From Aquimarina macrocephali JAMB N27 (lineage in GTDB: Bacteria; Bacteroidota; Bacteroidia; Flavobacteriales; Flavobacteriaceae): 64,000 bases of DNA. The position numbers and the translations under genes were made by a program. Positions within the stretch are counted from its first letter, which is position 1. Each line of letters opens with the position of its first letter. Shown in pieces: positions 43,768 to 53,917 of this stretch. The stretch spans positions 124,001 to 188,000 of the forward strand of contig NZ_JACA01000022.1 of assembly GCF_000520995.1 (NCBI RefSeq), in the 5' to 3' direction. A model generated the notes under the pieces. It was not told the DNA's origin. It saw only the letters and a list, made by a program, of their open reading frames with translations, and searched no databases.

Positions 43768-44538
43768 TTAGAAGTTACGTTCTTGTAACCAATTGTATAG
43801 TAAACGGTTAAATTCTTCTGGATGCTCCATCATAGCAGCATGACCACATTTGTCAATCCAATACAAGTCAGAATCAGGTAATAAACGATTAAAATCATCT
43901 GCAACTTCTGGAGGAGTAACATTATCATTTTTTCCCCAGATAACACAAGTTGGGGTATTCATTTTGGGTAAGTCTTTTGCCATGTTATGCCGAATAGCAC
44001 TTTTAGCAATTGCAAGAGTTCTGATTAACTTATTGCGATCATTAACAGTAGCGTATACTTCATCTACAATTTCTTTGGTAGCAATTTCGGGATCATAAAA
44101 TACATTTTCTGCTTTAACTTTAATGTATTCATAATCACCTCGCTTTGGATAGCTTTCTCCCATGGCACTTTCATAAAGGCCAGAACTTCCTGTTATAACC
44201 AGACCTTTTACTTTTTCAGGAAACATTTTGGTGCATAAAAGTGCAATGTGTCCTCCTAGAGAGTTGCCTAGAAGTATAACTTCTTTATCACCATATCCTA
44301 AGTGATCTATAAAATCCTTAAGGTACTTGGCATAGGTACTAACTTTGGTTTTTAGTAAAGGTAAAGTGTATACAGGTAGCTCAGGAATTAGTACCTTATA
44401 TCCGTGTTCAGGAAAGTAAGAACCAACACCTTCAAAATTACTCAATCCACCCATCAGTCCGTGTAAAATGATGATTGGTGTGCCTTCCCCTAAATCTAGA
44501 TAACTAAATTTTCCGTCTTTTTTTAATTCGTGCTTCAT
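43768..44538 (-). CDS. Alpha/beta hydrolase
   Basis: A 256-residue alpha/beta-fold hydrolase. The nucleophile Ser93 is in the elbow LLGNSLGGH, the acid is Asp in WGKNDNVTPPE and the His is in DKCGHAAMMEHPEEF. The oxyanion-region HGLMGGLSNF is at the N-terminus. Similar to MhpC/esterase-like enzymes; substrate unknown. First gene of a two-gene unit with engB, an arrangement often seen in flavobacteria near gldB/C, but no functional link is known. No signal peptide. Confidence 0.85.
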   Translation of the reverse strand: MKHELKKDGKFSYLDLGEGTPIIILHGLMGGLSNFEGVGSYFPEHGYKVLIPELPVYTLPLLKTKVSTYAKYLKDFIDHLGYGDKEVILLGNSLGGHIALLCTKMFPEKVKGLVITGSSGLYESAMGESYPKRGDYEYIKVKAENVFYDPEIATKEIVDEVYATVNDRNKLIRTLAIAKSAIRHNMAKDLPKMNTPTCVIWGKNDNVTPPEVADDFNRLLPDSDLYWIDKCGHAAMMEHPEEFNRLLYNWLQERNF

Positions 44539-44841
44539 TAATACTTCTTACAAGAATTAAAAGCAAATATAGCATTTTCATAATTAGTTTTGGGATTTTT
44601 TATTAATACTACAGAATGAATTTTTATATTTTTTTTTGTGATCGATTATTTCTATCTCAAAATGAGTGAAACCAAGAATCTACAAGTGTTGCCATAGTAT
44701 GCTGATAAACAAAATCTTAAAGTTTTTAGTTGCCTTGACTTTACTGTTTAGAAGACAATTTATTAACAATGTGGTAAATTGTGGTAAAAAGTGGTAATTT
44801 TTTCAATATATTTGACTAATTAAACGTTTAGGGAAATAAAA
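44539..44841. other. Intergenic region upstream of the dcw cluster
   Basis: 303 bp between the divergent hydrolase gene and mraZ. It holds the mraZ operator-like repeats and the dcw promoter at 44771-44814. No gene is credible; the hydrolase promoter must lie in the left part but no clear box was identified. Confidence 0.6.
44771..44814 (+). promoter_or_regulatory. mraZ: MraZ-operator-like direct repeats and dcw promoter
   Basis: GTGGTAA occurs at 44771, 44781 and 44791, exactly 10 bp apart, followed by a -7 box TATATTTG at 44807-44814. The repeats cover the expected -33 region. A fourth GTGGTAA contains the mraZ GTG start codon (44842). Confidence 0.65.
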
Positions 44842-45309
44842 GTGGTAAATCTAATCGGCACATATGAGTGTAAGGCAGACGCTAAGGGACGTCTAATGAT
44901 GCCTGTGGCTTTTAAGAAGCAACTCTCGCCAGTGCTACAAGATGGATTTGTGTTAAAAAGAGCTGTTTTTCAATCTTGTTTGGAGTTGTATCCAATGGCA
45001 GAATGGAATCTTTTAATGCAAAAAATCAATAAACTCAACCGCTTTAAAAAGAAAAATAATGATTTTATCAGAAAGTTTACAGCTGGTGTAAAAGTAGTAG
45101 AAATTGATGCTGCTGGCCGCCTTTTGATTCCAAAAGATCTAGTTGGTTTTGCAGGAATTACTAAAGACTTAGTGTTGTCATCTGCTGTAAATATCTTAGA
45201 GATTTGGGACAAAGATCAGTATGAAAAGGCAATTGATGATGCAGCTGTTGATTTTGCAGATTTGGCAGAAGAGGTAATGGGGTTTGATGATGAAATAGAG
45301 CATGATTAA
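44842..45309 (+). CDS. mraZ: MraZ, transcriptional regulator of the dcw cluster
   Basis: DNA-binding protein with two AbrB-like (SpoVT/AbrB) halves. 155 residues; start GTG at 44842 preceded by AGGGA. Each half has the expected D-x-K/A-G-R pattern: ADAKGRLMMPVAFK (residues 12-25) and IDAAGRLLIPKDLV (residues 92-105). MraZ usually represses its own operon by binding direct repeats upstream; such repeats are present at 44771-44800. First gene of the division/cell-wall cluster. The C-terminus is acidic, as usual in this phylum. Confidence 0.93.
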   Translation: MVNLIGTYECKADAKGRLMMPVAFKKQLSPVLQDGFVLKRAVFQSCLELYPMAEWNLLMQKINKLNRFKKKNNDFIRKFTAGVKVVEIDAAGRLLIPKDLVGFAGITKDLVLSSAVNILEIWDKDQYEKAIDDAAVDFADLAEEVMGFDDEIEHD

Positions 45310-45399
45310 TAGAATTGATAGAGGTTAAGAGGCTTGTTTTGATAAAGATTAGTAGAAGCTTAACTTTTGTTTAGACTGTTGAAAACTAGAAAAGAAGAG

Positions 45400-46305
45400 A
45401 TGGAAGAGATGGAATATCATAACCCGGTTTTACTCAAAGAGACTGTAGATGGGTTGGCAATAAAACCTGATGGAACCTATGTCGATGTGACATTTGGAGG
45501 AGGAGGTCATTCTAGTGAAATTCTCAAACGATTGGGACCAGAAGGGAAGTTATTTGCTTTTGATCAGGATAAGGATGCTTTGGAGAATGCAATTGATGAT
45601 GATCGATTTACTCTAATAAATGAAAACTTTAGATTCATTAAACGATTCCTTCGATTCTATGGGGTTAGAAAAGTAGATGGAATTTTGGGGGATTTTGGGG
45701 TTTCTTCACATCAATTTGATGTAGCAGATAGGGGCTTTTCTACTAGGTTTGAAGCAGATCTGGATATGAGGATGAATCAAAGTGGAGAAATATCAGCTTA
45801 TCATGTAATTAATGAATATGATGAGTCTGATCTAAGAGTAATGTTTTTGCAATATGGAGAATTACGAAATGCTCCTAAGTTAGCGAGAGCAATAGTTGGA
45901 GCCAGAAAAGAAGAAAGTTTAAAAACCAGTGTGGAATTAAAAGAAGTTCTAAAACCATTTTTACCAAAGCATAAAGAACATAAAATACTGGCTCAGATAT
46001 ATCAAGCGATTAGAATTGAAGTAAATCAGGAGATTGAAGCTCTTAAGGAATTTTTAATACAAACAACAGGACTTTTGGACACTAAAGGAAGGATTAGTTT
46101 AATCTCTTATCATTCTCTTGAAGATAGGTTGGTAAAGAGATTTATACGTAGTGGAATGTTTGAAGGAGAGCCAGAAAAAGATCTATACGGTAACGTATCG
46201 GTACCTTTTAAAAAAGTAGGTGGGTTGATAGTTCCTGGAGAAGAAGAGATTAAAGAAAATAATAGAGCACGAAGTGCAAAACTTAGAATAGCTGAAAAAA
46301 TTTGA
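45400..46305 (+). CDS. rsmH: 16S rRNA m4C1402 methyltransferase RsmH (MraW)
   Basis: Methylates N4 of C1402 in 16S rRNA using S-adenosylmethionine. The frame opens at TTG 45367; I prefer ATG 45400 (MEEMEYHNPVLLKE, 301 residues) with ATG 45409 as an alternative. Family stretches: YHNPVLLKETVDGL, DVTFGGGGHS (SAM loop), DFGVSSHQFDVADRGFSTR and ISYHSLEDRLVKRFIR. The stop codon overlaps the TTG start of the next gene. Confidence 0.92.
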   Translation: MEEMEYHNPVLLKETVDGLAIKPDGTYVDVTFGGGGHSSEILKRLGPEGKLFAFDQDKDALENAIDDDRFTLINENFRFIKRFLRFYGVRKVDGILGDFGVSSHQFDVADRGFSTRFEADLDMRMNQSGEISAYHVINEYDESDLRVMFLQYGELRNAPKLARAIVGARKEESLKTSVELKEVLKPFLPKHKEHKILAQIYQAIRIEVNQEIEALKEFLIQTTGLLDTKGRISLISYHSLEDRLVKRFIRSGMFEGEPEKDLYGNVSVPFKKVGGLIVPGEEEIKENNRARSAKLRIAEKI

Positions 46306-46613
46306 AGCAAACAATTTACGACATATTAAAAGGTAAATTTCTTATTGCAGATGATGCAATGAAGAATTGGAGAATGCTATTGTTTCTCTCCTTTTTGGCA
46401 ATAATAATGATCGCAAGTTCGCACAATGCAGAAAGTAAAGTGCATGAGATTGCTAGATTGAATAATGAAGTTAGGGAATTAAGAACACATTTTGTAGATG
46501 GGAAGACCGAATTAATGAGATTGAAGATGGAGTCGTCAATAATAAAAAAGATGACACAAAAAGGATTAAAACGCCCTGAAAGCCCCCCAAGGAAAATAAT
46601 AGTAAAAAACTAA
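46302..46613 (+). CDS. ftsL: FtsL-like division protein
   Basis: A 103-residue bitopic membrane protein between rsmH and the PBP gene, the usual ftsL position. A short cytoplasmic part (1-24), one transmembrane helix at about 25-40 (LLFLSFLAIIMIASS) and a periplasmic leucine-zipper-like coiled coil (EIARLNNEVRELRTHF) are visible. The start is TTG at 46302, overlapping the rsmH stop (TTGA), which implies coupling. Sequence identity in this family is low, so the call rests on topology and place. It would join FtsQ in the divisome. Confidence 0.82.
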   Translation: MKQTIYDILKGKFLIADDAMKNWRMLLFLSFLAIIMIASSHNAESKVHEIARLNNEVRELRTHFVDGKTELMRLKMESSIIKKMTQKGLKRPESPPRKIIVKN

Positions 46614-46617
46614 GCTG

Positions 46618-48612
46618 TTGGCAATAAAAGAAAAAAACATATTAAACCGATTGTATTTCATAGCAGCGTGTATGTTCATCTTTGCAATAGCAGTATTGGC
46701 CAAGTTAGTGAATATACAGTTTGTAGAAGGAGATATGTATCGCAAGAAAGCTCAGGAACGAGTTTTTAAAACCTTTGATATACCTGCAAATCGAGGTAAT
46801 CTGTATGATAGTAAAGGAAATCTTTTAGCAACATCTGTTCCTAAGTATGATATACGATTTGATGCACTGGCAGTAAACGATAAAGACTTTAGAGCACACA
46901 TTAAACCACTTTGTAAAGCATTATCCAAAGAATTTGGAAAACCGGTTTCGTATTATGATAAGATCATAAGAACAGCTAGAGCAAATAAAAATAGATACTT
47001 GTTACTACGAAGAAATTTGGGGTATTCTCAATATATGAGAGTCAAAAAATTCCCTTTGTTTGAATTTGGAGCTAATCGAGGAGGGTTAATAGTAGAACAG
47101 CGCACAGTAAGAGAACATCCTATAGGGAAAATAGCTGAACGTACTGTTGGGTATGAAAGAAGGGATGAACAAGGATATTATACCAGAGTAGGTTTGGAAG
47201 GGGCTTATGGACCATTTTTAAGAGGGAAAGAAGGAAAACGAAAAAAACAAAAGATAGCAAAAAACCAATGGAAACCTATAGGAGATGCTAACGAAGTAGA
47301 ACCACAAGATGGGTATGATGTTGTTTCTACCATTGATGTAAACATACAAGATATAGCACATCACGCATTACTGGCTCAGCTTGAAACATTTGAAGCAGAG
47401 CATGGTACTGTAGTAGTTATGGAAACTAAAACAGGAGAGATAAAAGCGATCTCCAATCTGGGACGTACGAATGCAGGAAAATATTATGAGAAACTAAATT
47501 ATGCTGTTGGAGAATCTCATGAACCAGGGTCTACATTTAAATTGATGACAATGGTTGCAGCTTTAGAGGATAGAGTTATAGATTCAAGTTATGTCGTAGA
47601 TACCGAAAATGGTCGTGTAAAGTTTTATGATAGAATTGTAAAAGATTCTAAATGGGGAGGATACGGAAAAATATCTGCTGCAAAAGCATTTGAGTTATCC
47701 TCGAATACTGCTTTTGCTAAGATGATTAATGAAAACTATAAGGATAATCCTAGGAAGTTTGTAGATCGGTTAATTAATATGGGCCTTGGAGAAACACTTG
47801 GATTAGCAATTAAAGGAGAAGGGAAACCTAAAATCCCGTATCCAGGAGATAAAGATTGGTACGGAACCACATTGCCATGGATGGCTCACGGTTATGGAGT
47901 TGCAATTACCCCATTACAAACATTGGTTTTTTATAATGCAATCGCTAATGATGGCGAAATGGTAAAACCCAGATTCATTAAAGAAGTAAAAACTTGGGAT
48001 AAAACCAGAGAGAGATTTGATAAAGAAATTCTTAATCCAACAATATGCTCTAAAAAAACTGCAAAAATCGTTCAGGAGATGATGAAGAATGTTGTTAAGA
48101 GAGGAACAGCAGATAATATTCGTACTGATAATTTTGGTATTGCTGGTAAGACAGGTACATGTTGGGGGAACTATGGAAAAGATAAAGAACGCGAATATAT
48201 ATCATCTTTTGCTGGTTATTTTCCTGCTGATAAACCAATCTACTCTTGCATTGTAGTGGTTCATAAACCAAATAAGAAAAAAGGATATTATGGTAGCGAG
48301 GTTGCTGCTCCGGTCTTTAAAACTATTGCCACAAAAATATATAATGATATACCAGTAATTGATGAGGTTTCTTATGCCGTTGTAGAGAGTAACTCGGTTG
48401 TTAATAGTTATGAGAAGTATTATCAGAATGCTCAAAAATACAAGACTATAATGCCTAATGTAACAGGTATGCCAGCAATGGATGTGATCTCTCTTCTAGA
48501 AAATATGGGACTGAAAGTCGAACTAAAAGGATCAGGAAGGGTGAAAAAACAATCTATAGAACCAGGAACTAAAGTAAAGATAAACCAAACAGTGAGATTA
48601 GAATTATCGTGA
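46618..48612 (+). CDS. ftsI: Division transpeptidase FtsI/PBP with PASTA domain
   Basis: Class B penicillin-binding protein that cross-links septal peptidoglycan. 664 residues from TTG 46618: cytoplasmic tail, transmembrane helix at about 12-32, dimerisation domain, transpeptidase domain and a C-terminal PASTA domain (about 605-664, PNVTGMPAMDVISLLENMG). Active-site motifs: S305 in EPGSTFK, SSN in LSSNTAF, and KTG in AGKTGTCWG. A PASTA domain is unusual in proteobacterial FtsI but common in Bacteroidota. It overlaps murE by four bases. Confidence 0.92.
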   Translation: MAIKEKNILNRLYFIAACMFIFAIAVLAKLVNIQFVEGDMYRKKAQERVFKTFDIPANRGNLYDSKGNLLATSVPKYDIRFDALAVNDKDFRAHIKPLCKALSKEFGKPVSYYDKIIRTARANKNRYLLLRRNLGYSQYMRVKKFPLFEFGANRGGLIVEQRTVREHPIGKIAERTVGYERRDEQGYYTRVGLEGAYGPFLRGKEGKRKKQKIAKNQWKPIGDANEVEPQDGYDVVSTIDVNIQDIAHHALLAQLETFEAEHGTVVVMETKTGEIKAISNLGRTNAGKYYEKLNYAVGESHEPGSTFKLMTMVAALEDRVIDSSYVVDTENGRVKFYDRIVKDSKWGGYGKISAAKAFELSSNTAFAKMINENYKDNPRKFVDRLINMGLGETLGLAIKGEGKPKIPYPGDKDWYGTTLPWMAHGYGVAITPLQTLVFYNAIANDGEMVKPRFIKEVKTWDKTRERFDKEILNPTICSKKTAKIVQEMMKNVVKRGTADNIRTDNFGIAGKTGTCWGNYGKDKEREYISSFAGYFPADKPIYSCIVVVHKPNKKKGYYGSEVAAPVFKTIATKIYNDIPVIDEVSYAVVESNSVVNSYEKYYQNAQKYKTIMPNVTGMPAMDVISLLENMGLKVELKGSGRVKKQSIEPGTKVKINQTVRLELS

Positions 48613-50072
48613 CAGAGTTAAAAGACATTCTATATAAGGTAGCGATTAATGCCGTAGTTGGTAATACAACAATGAGCGTTAATAAGATTGAATTCGACTC
48701 AAGAAAAGTTGAACAGGACGATGTGTTTGTTGCTATTAGAGGTTCCGTTTCAGATGGTCATGATTATATAGAAAAAGCTATTAATCAGGGAGCTTTGGTT
48801 GTGATCTGCGAAAAGGTGCCAAATATTGCAGTTAGTGGTGTAACCTATGTAGAAGTTGAAGATACCCAATCTGCATTGGCGATCATGGCATCTAATTATT
48901 ATGATTCTCCTTCGGGGAATCTAAAACTAGTTGGAGTGACCGGTACCAATGGTAAAACAACGATAGCAACTTTATTATATCAGCTTTTTAAGAAAGCTGG
49001 GTTTAAAGTAGGATTGTTGTCTACAGTAAAAGTTGTGGTAGATGCCAAAGTTTATGATGCGACACATACTACTCCGGATTCTTTAACTATTAACTACTAC
49101 CTCAAAGAAATGAATATTGCAGGAGTAGAATACTGTTTTATGGAAGTTAGTTCTCATGGGATACATCAAAAACGTACAGAAGGATTAGATTTTGCCGGAG
49201 GAATTTTTACAAATTTATCTCATGATCATTTAGATTATCACAACACATTCAAAGAATATCGTGATGTAAAGAAAATATTTTTTGACGAACTACCGGCAAA
49301 AGCTTTTGCATTAGTTAATAAAGATGATAAGAACGGAAGTTTTATGATTCAAAACACTAAAGCAAAAAAACATAGCTATGCTTTAAAATCCTATGCAAAT
49401 TATAGAGGTCAAATTTTGGAAAGTAGCCTCGAAGGATTATTACTAAAGTTAAACGATCATGAAGTTTGGGCAAAATTAATAGGGAGCTTTAATGCATACA
49501 ATCTACTGGCAATTTTTGGTACTGCCGAATTATTAGGACTCGAAACCTTAGAAACTCTTCAGTTACTAAGTGACTTACAAAGTGTAAGCGGTAGATTTCA
49601 ATATCTGATCTCTGATGAGAAAATTACAGCAATAGTTGATTATGCACATACACCAGATGCATTAAAAAATGTGTTAGAGACCATTAATGATATTAGAACC
49701 AATAATGAAACGCTAATTACAGTTGTGGGATGTGGTGGAGACAGAGATAAAATGAAACGCCCTGTGATGGGAAGCATTGCGGCAAGACTTAGTAATAAAA
49801 CAATTTTTACCAGTGATAATCCCAGAACAGAAAATCCAGATCAGATTATAGAAGATATTGAGAAAGGAGTAGAACCACAGGATTATAAAAAAACACTGTC
49901 GATTACAGATAGAAAACAAGCTATTAAAACTGCATGCCAATTAGCTAATAAAGATGATATCATCCTTATTGCTGGTAAAGGACATGAAACCTATCAGGAA
50001 ATTAATGGAGAACGCACAGATTTTAATGATTTTGAAATTGTCAAACAAGAACTAAAGAAACTAAATAAATAA
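48609..50072 (+). CDS. murE: UDP-MurNAc-tripeptide synthetase MurE (meso-DAP type)
   Basis: Adds the third amino acid to the peptidoglycan stem. 487 residues from GTG 48609, inside the end of ftsI. ATP loop GVTGTNGKTT with K116; substrate-specificity motif D403-N-P-R (TSDNPRTENP), which is the mark of meso-diaminopimelate addition rather than lysine. HTTPDSL and SSHGIHQKR stretches also fit. The cell wall is therefore predicted to be of the usual Gram-negative DAP type. mraY follows after 41 bp. Confidence 0.94.
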   Translation: MTELKDILYKVAINAVVGNTTMSVNKIEFDSRKVEQDDVFVAIRGSVSDGHDYIEKAINQGALVVICEKVPNIAVSGVTYVEVEDTQSALAIMASNYYDSPSGNLKLVGVTGTNGKTTIATLLYQLFKKAGFKVGLLSTVKVVVDAKVYDATHTTPDSLTINYYLKEMNIAGVEYCFMEVSSHGIHQKRTEGLDFAGGIFTNLSHDHLDYHNTFKEYRDVKKIFFDELPAKAFALVNKDDKNGSFMIQNTKAKKHSYALKSYANYRGQILESSLEGLLLKLNDHEVWAKLIGSFNAYNLLAIFGTAELLGLETLETLQLLSDLQSVSGRFQYLISDEKITAIVDYAHTPDALKNVLETINDIRTNNETLITVVGCGGDRDKMKRPVMGSIAARLSNKTIFTSDNPRTENPDQIIEDIEKGVEPQDYKKTLSITDRKQAIKTACQLANKDDIILIAGKGHETYQEINGERTDFNDFEIVKQELKKLNK

Positions 50073-50113
50073 ATCCTTCACTCTCTTAAAAAAAGAGTAA
50101 AAGGTAATAACCT

Positions 50114-51346
50114 ATGCTATACTATCTATTCGAATATTTGGAAAGCGAATACCAGTTCCCCGGGGCGACGTTGTTTCAGTTTATCACTTTTAGGGCAGCA
50201 ATGGCAATTATTTTATCGCTATTGATCTCTACAATTTATGGTAAACGAATCATAAATTTTCTTAGAAAGAAACAGATGGGAGAAAGTATTCGGGAGCTTG
50301 GTCTGGATGGTCAAGCCGAAAAAGCTGGTACTCCAACCATGGGAGGAATTATTATTATTCTGGCAACTCTGATTCCTGTACTATTGTTTGCTAAACTTGA
50401 TAACATCTATGTAATCTTATTGATCATTACTACATTATGGATGGGAGTTATAGGTTTTACAGATGATTACTTAAAAATAAAAAGAAAAGATAAAGAAGGT
50501 CTGGCAGGAAAATTTAAGATAATAGGGCAAGTTGGGCTTGGGCTTATTGTGGGATGTACAATGTATTTTCATAATGATATTACCATTAAAGAAGAAAAAG
50601 TAAAATCAGAAACAGAGCAAATTGTAAATACAGGAGAAGAGGTGTCAGATTTTAATCCAGCTATAAAATCTACAAAAACTACGATACCTTTTTTTAAGAA
50701 CAATGAGTTTGACTATTCAGATTTGATAACCTGGATTAGTCCCGAAATGGAAAAATATGCTTGGTTAATTTTTATACCCATTGTCATTTTTATTGTTACA
50801 GCAGTATCAAATGGAGCTAATCTCACGGATGGGATTGATGGTCTTGCAGCAGGTTCATCTGCAATAATGGTACTAACATTAGCTCTTTTTGCATGGGTGT
50901 CGGGTAATATCATTTTTTCGGATTATCTCAATGTGATGTATATCCCAAATTCTGGAGAAATGACCATCTATATTACTGCATTTGCAGGAGCACTAGTAGG
51001 GTTCTTGTGGTATAACACTTATCCGGCTCAAGTGTTTATGGGAGATACAGGTAGCCTTACTATAGGAGGAATAATAGCAGTAATTGCAATCGCAATACGT
51101 AAAGAATTTTTGATACCAATTTTATGTGGCATATTTTTTATTGAAACCGTATCAGTAATGATGCAGGTAAGTTGGTTTAAATATACCAAAAAGAGACATG
51201 GAGAAGGAAGAAGAATATTTCTAATGTCTCCATTACATCATCACTATCAAAAAAAAGGAATACATGAAAGTAAGATTGTTACAAGATTCTGGATTGTCGG
51301 CATTTTTATGGCAATCATAGCAGTGATTACGCTTAAAGTGCGATAA
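50114..51346 (+). CDS. mraY: Phospho-MurNAc-pentapeptide transferase MraY
   Basis: Makes lipid I from UDP-MurNAc-pentapeptide and undecaprenyl phosphate. 410 residues with about ten transmembrane helices; catalytic stretches [17 protein letters not shown] (Asp117, Asp118), [10 protein letters not shown] (236-245) and the HHHYQKKG loop near the C-terminus. It is about 50 residues longer than E. coli MraY because of a hydrophilic insertion at about 153-215 (Glu/Lys/Thr-rich) between two helices, a difference common in Bacteroidota. murD starts one base after its stop. Confidence 0.94.
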   Translation: MLYYLFEYLESEYQFPGATLFQFITFRAAMAIILSLLISTIYGKRIINFLRKKQMGESIRELGLDGQAEKAGTPTMGGIIIILATLIPVLLFAKLDNIYVILLIITTLWMGVIGFTDDYLKIKRKDKEGLAGKFKIIGQVGLGLIVGCTMYFHNDITIKEEKVKSETEQIVNTGEEVSDFNPAIKSTKTTIPFFKNNEFDYSDLITWISPEMEKYAWLIFIPIVIFIVTAVSNGANLTDGIDGLAAGSSAIMVLTLALFAWVSGNIIFSDYLNVMYIPNSGEMTIYITAFAGALVGFLWYNTYPAQVFMGDTGSLTIGGIIAVIAIAIRKEFLIPILCGIFFIETVSVMMQVSWFKYTKKRHGEGRRIFLMSPLHHHYQKKGIHESKIVTRFWIVGIFMAIIAVITLKVR

Positions 51347-51347
51347 T

Positions 51348-52682
51348 ATGAAAAGGCTAGTAGTGTTAGGAGGAGGAGAGAGTGGAGTAGGAACAGCTAT
51401 TCTGGGTAAAAAAGAAGGATTCGATGTTTTTGTTTCAGATAAAGGAATAATTACAGATCAATATAAAGAAGTTCTTAGAAATTTTGAAATCGAATGGGAA
51501 GAACAACAGCATACAGAAATTAAAATTCTGAATGCAGATGTCGTTATGAAAAGCCCGGGGATCCCTGATAAAGTAGCATTAATAGTGAAGCTGCTCAAAA
51601 AAGGAATTCCTGTGGTGTCTGAGATAGAATTCGCTGCAAAATACACAGCCGCTCAGATTGTTGGTATTACCGGGAGTAATGGAAAAACTACAACTACAAT
51701 GCTTACACATTATGTGCTTCAGCATGGTGGTTTAGAAGTTAATATGGCTGGTAATATAGGAGATAGTTTTGCAAAACAAGTAGCAGAAAAGGATGCTCCT
51801 TTTTATGTGCTTGAACTAAGTAGTTTTCAGTTAGATGGGATAAAGGATTTTGCTCCCCATATTGCTGTTCTTACTAATATTACTCCGGATCATTTGGATC
51901 GATATGAATACCAGTTTGAGAACTATATAGCGTCAAAATTCAGAATTGCAATGAATCAAAATGAAAATGATTATTTCATTTATGATGCAGACGATACAGT
52001 AATAACAGAATATTTAAAACAACACCCCGTTCGTTCAAGATTGTTGCCTTTTTCATTAACCAAAAAGGTAGAGAATGGAGCGTATTTAGAAGAAGAAAAC
52101 ATAACAATAATAATAGATAACAACAAAGTAATCATGCCAACAACAAATTTAGCATTAAAAGGAAATCACAATGTAAAAAACGCTATGGCCGCCGCTACAG
52201 TGTCGCAATTGTTAAAAATTAGGAAAGCTACCATTAGAGAATGCCTGGAAAACTTTCATGGAGTAGAGCATAGGTTAGAAAATGTATTAAAAATTAATAA
52301 TGTACAATATATTAATGATTCTAAGGCGACAAATGTAAATGCTACATTTTATGCTTTGGATGCTATGAAATCTGCAACTGTTTGGATTGTTGGCGGGGTA
52401 GACAAAGGAAATGACTATACAGAATTGTATTCACTGGTTAATGAAAAAGTAAAAGCTATTGTTTGCTTAGGAGTAGACAACTCTAAGATTATTAATGCAT
52501 TTGGAAATTGTGTTGATAATATTATAGAAACACAGTCAATGAAAGAAGCTGTAAATATGGCGTATAAAATAGCGGAGAGAAATGAAAATGTGTTGTTATC
52601 CCCAGCATGTGCAAGTTTTGATTTATTTAAAAACTACGAAGAAAGAGGAAGACAATTTAAAGAAGCAGTAAGAGAATTGTAA
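51348..52682 (+). CDS. murD: UDP-MurNAc-L-alanine:D-glutamate ligase MurD
   Basis: Adds D-glutamate to UDP-MurNAc-L-Ala. 444 residues; N-terminal Rossmann domain (VLGGGESGVGTA), central ATPase with P-loop GITGSNGKTTTT (K113) and ELSSFQLDGI, and a C-terminal domain with HRLENV and NDSKATN. Tight spacing with mraY and 29 bp before ftsW place it in the dcw operon. Confidence 0.94.
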   Translation: MKRLVVLGGGESGVGTAILGKKEGFDVFVSDKGIITDQYKEVLRNFEIEWEEQQHTEIKILNADVVMKSPGIPDKVALIVKLLKKGIPVVSEIEFAAKYTAAQIVGITGSNGKTTTTMLTHYVLQHGGLEVNMAGNIGDSFAKQVAEKDAPFYVLELSSFQLDGIKDFAPHIAVLTNITPDHLDRYEYQFENYIASKFRIAMNQNENDYFIYDADDTVITEYLKQHPVRSRLLPFSLTKKVENGAYLEEENITIIIDNNKVIMPTTNLALKGNHNVKNAMAAATVSQLLKIRKATIRECLENFHGVEHRLENVLKINNVQYINDSKATNVNATFYALDAMKSATVWIVGGVDKGNDYTELYSLVNEKVKAIVCLGVDNSKIINAFGNCVDNIIETQSMKEAVNMAYKIAERNENVLLSPACASFDLFKNYEERGRQFKEAVREL

Positions 52683-52711
52683 TAAAAAAACACAAAAAAT
52701 TAATAGTAAGA

Positions 52712-53917
52712 ATGACTAAAGTATTAGCAAATATAAAAGGGGATAAGGCGATCTGGGCGGTAGCAGCTTTGTTGGCATTGTTTTCGTTCCTACCTGTATA
52801 TAGTGCTAGTAGTAATTTAGCATATTTGTATGGGGGTGATGGAGATACTTTTAGTTTTTTGGTTAAACATTTTGCACATCTCGTTTTAGGCTTTTTGATA
52901 ATGTATGGTGTGCATAAGATACCTCACCATTATTTTAAGGGACTTTCTATTATTATGATACCAATGGTGATTGTATTATTATTAATCACATTGGCACAGA
53001 ATACAACAGGTGGAGGGACGAACGCAAGTAGATGGATTCGTTTGCCATTTGTTGGTGTAGGTTTTCAACCTTCTACTCTGGCGGCAGTTGTTTTAATGGC
53101 TTATGTTGCTAGATACCTTTCAAAAATTAAAGATAAAGCTGTTACTTTTAAAGAAACATTGTTGCCATTATGGTTACCTGTGTTTTTGGTATTAATGTTG
53201 ATTTTACCTGCTAATTTTTCTACTGCGGCGATTATATTTTCTATGGTTATTGTTTTGGTGTTTTTAGGTGGATATCCATTAAAATATATCACAGTGATCT
53301 TAGGATCCGGACTTTTGATACTTACCTTTTTCATTTTGTTCGCAAAAGCATTTCCAGGAGTTTTCCCAAATAGGGTAGATACTTGGGTGAGTAGAATAGA
53401 AAACTTTACAGATAATAAGGATACTCAGGAAGATTATCAGATAGAACGCGCAAAAATTGCAATTGCCAGAGGAGGAGTTATTGGTACAGGTCCCGGAAAA
53501 AGTGTACAGAGAAACTTTTTACCACAGTCATCATCAGATTTTATTTATGCAATTATTATTGAAGAATGGGGTTTTGTTGGAGGAGTTTTTCTAATGTTAT
53601 TGTACATATTGTTATTGCTAAGGTTAGTGATTGTAGCACATAAAAGTGCAGATATTTTTGGTAAGCTTTTAGTTATGGGTGTTGGGTTGCCTATTGTTTT
53701 TCAGGCATTGATAAATATGGCGGTTGCTGTAGAATTATTTCCGGTAACAGGGCAAACACTTCCGCTTATTAGTAGTGGTGGAACATCAATTTGGATGACC
53801 TGCCTGGCAATTGGTATTGTGTTAAGTGTAAGTAGTAAAAGAGAAACTAGTATAGAAGAAGAACGAATAAAAGAAAAAGAAGAGAACCCTTTAGAGGTTT
53901 TGAGTGAAGTTTTATGA
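52712..53917 (+). CDS. ftsW: Septal peptidoglycan polymerase FtsW (SEDS family)
   Basis: Glycosyltransferase of the SEDS family that works with FtsI. 401 residues with about ten transmembrane helices. Family signs: [68 protein letters not shown] (catalytic loop with Asp), and the C-terminal [13 protein letters not shown]. The C-terminal tail is acidic. Its last four bases overlap murG (ATGA). Confidence 0.94.
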   Translation: MTKVLANIKGDKAIWAVAALLALFSFLPVYSASSNLAYLYGGDGDTFSFLVKHFAHLVLGFLIMYGVHKIPHHYFKGLSIIMIPMVIVLLLITLAQNTTGGGTNASRWIRLPFVGVGFQPSTLAAVVLMAYVARYLSKIKDKAVTFKETLLPLWLPVFLVLMLILPANFSTAAIIFSMVIVLVFLGGYPLKYITVILGSGLLILTFFILFAKAFPGVFPNRVDTWVSRIENFTDNKDTQEDYQIERAKIAIARGGVIGTGPGKSVQRNFLPQSSSDFIYAIIIEEWGFVGGVFLMLLYILLLLRLVIVAHKSADIFGKLLVMGVGLPIVFQALINMAVAVELFPVTGQTLPLISSGGTSIWMTCLAIGIVLSVSSKRETSIEEERIKEKEENPLEVLSEVL

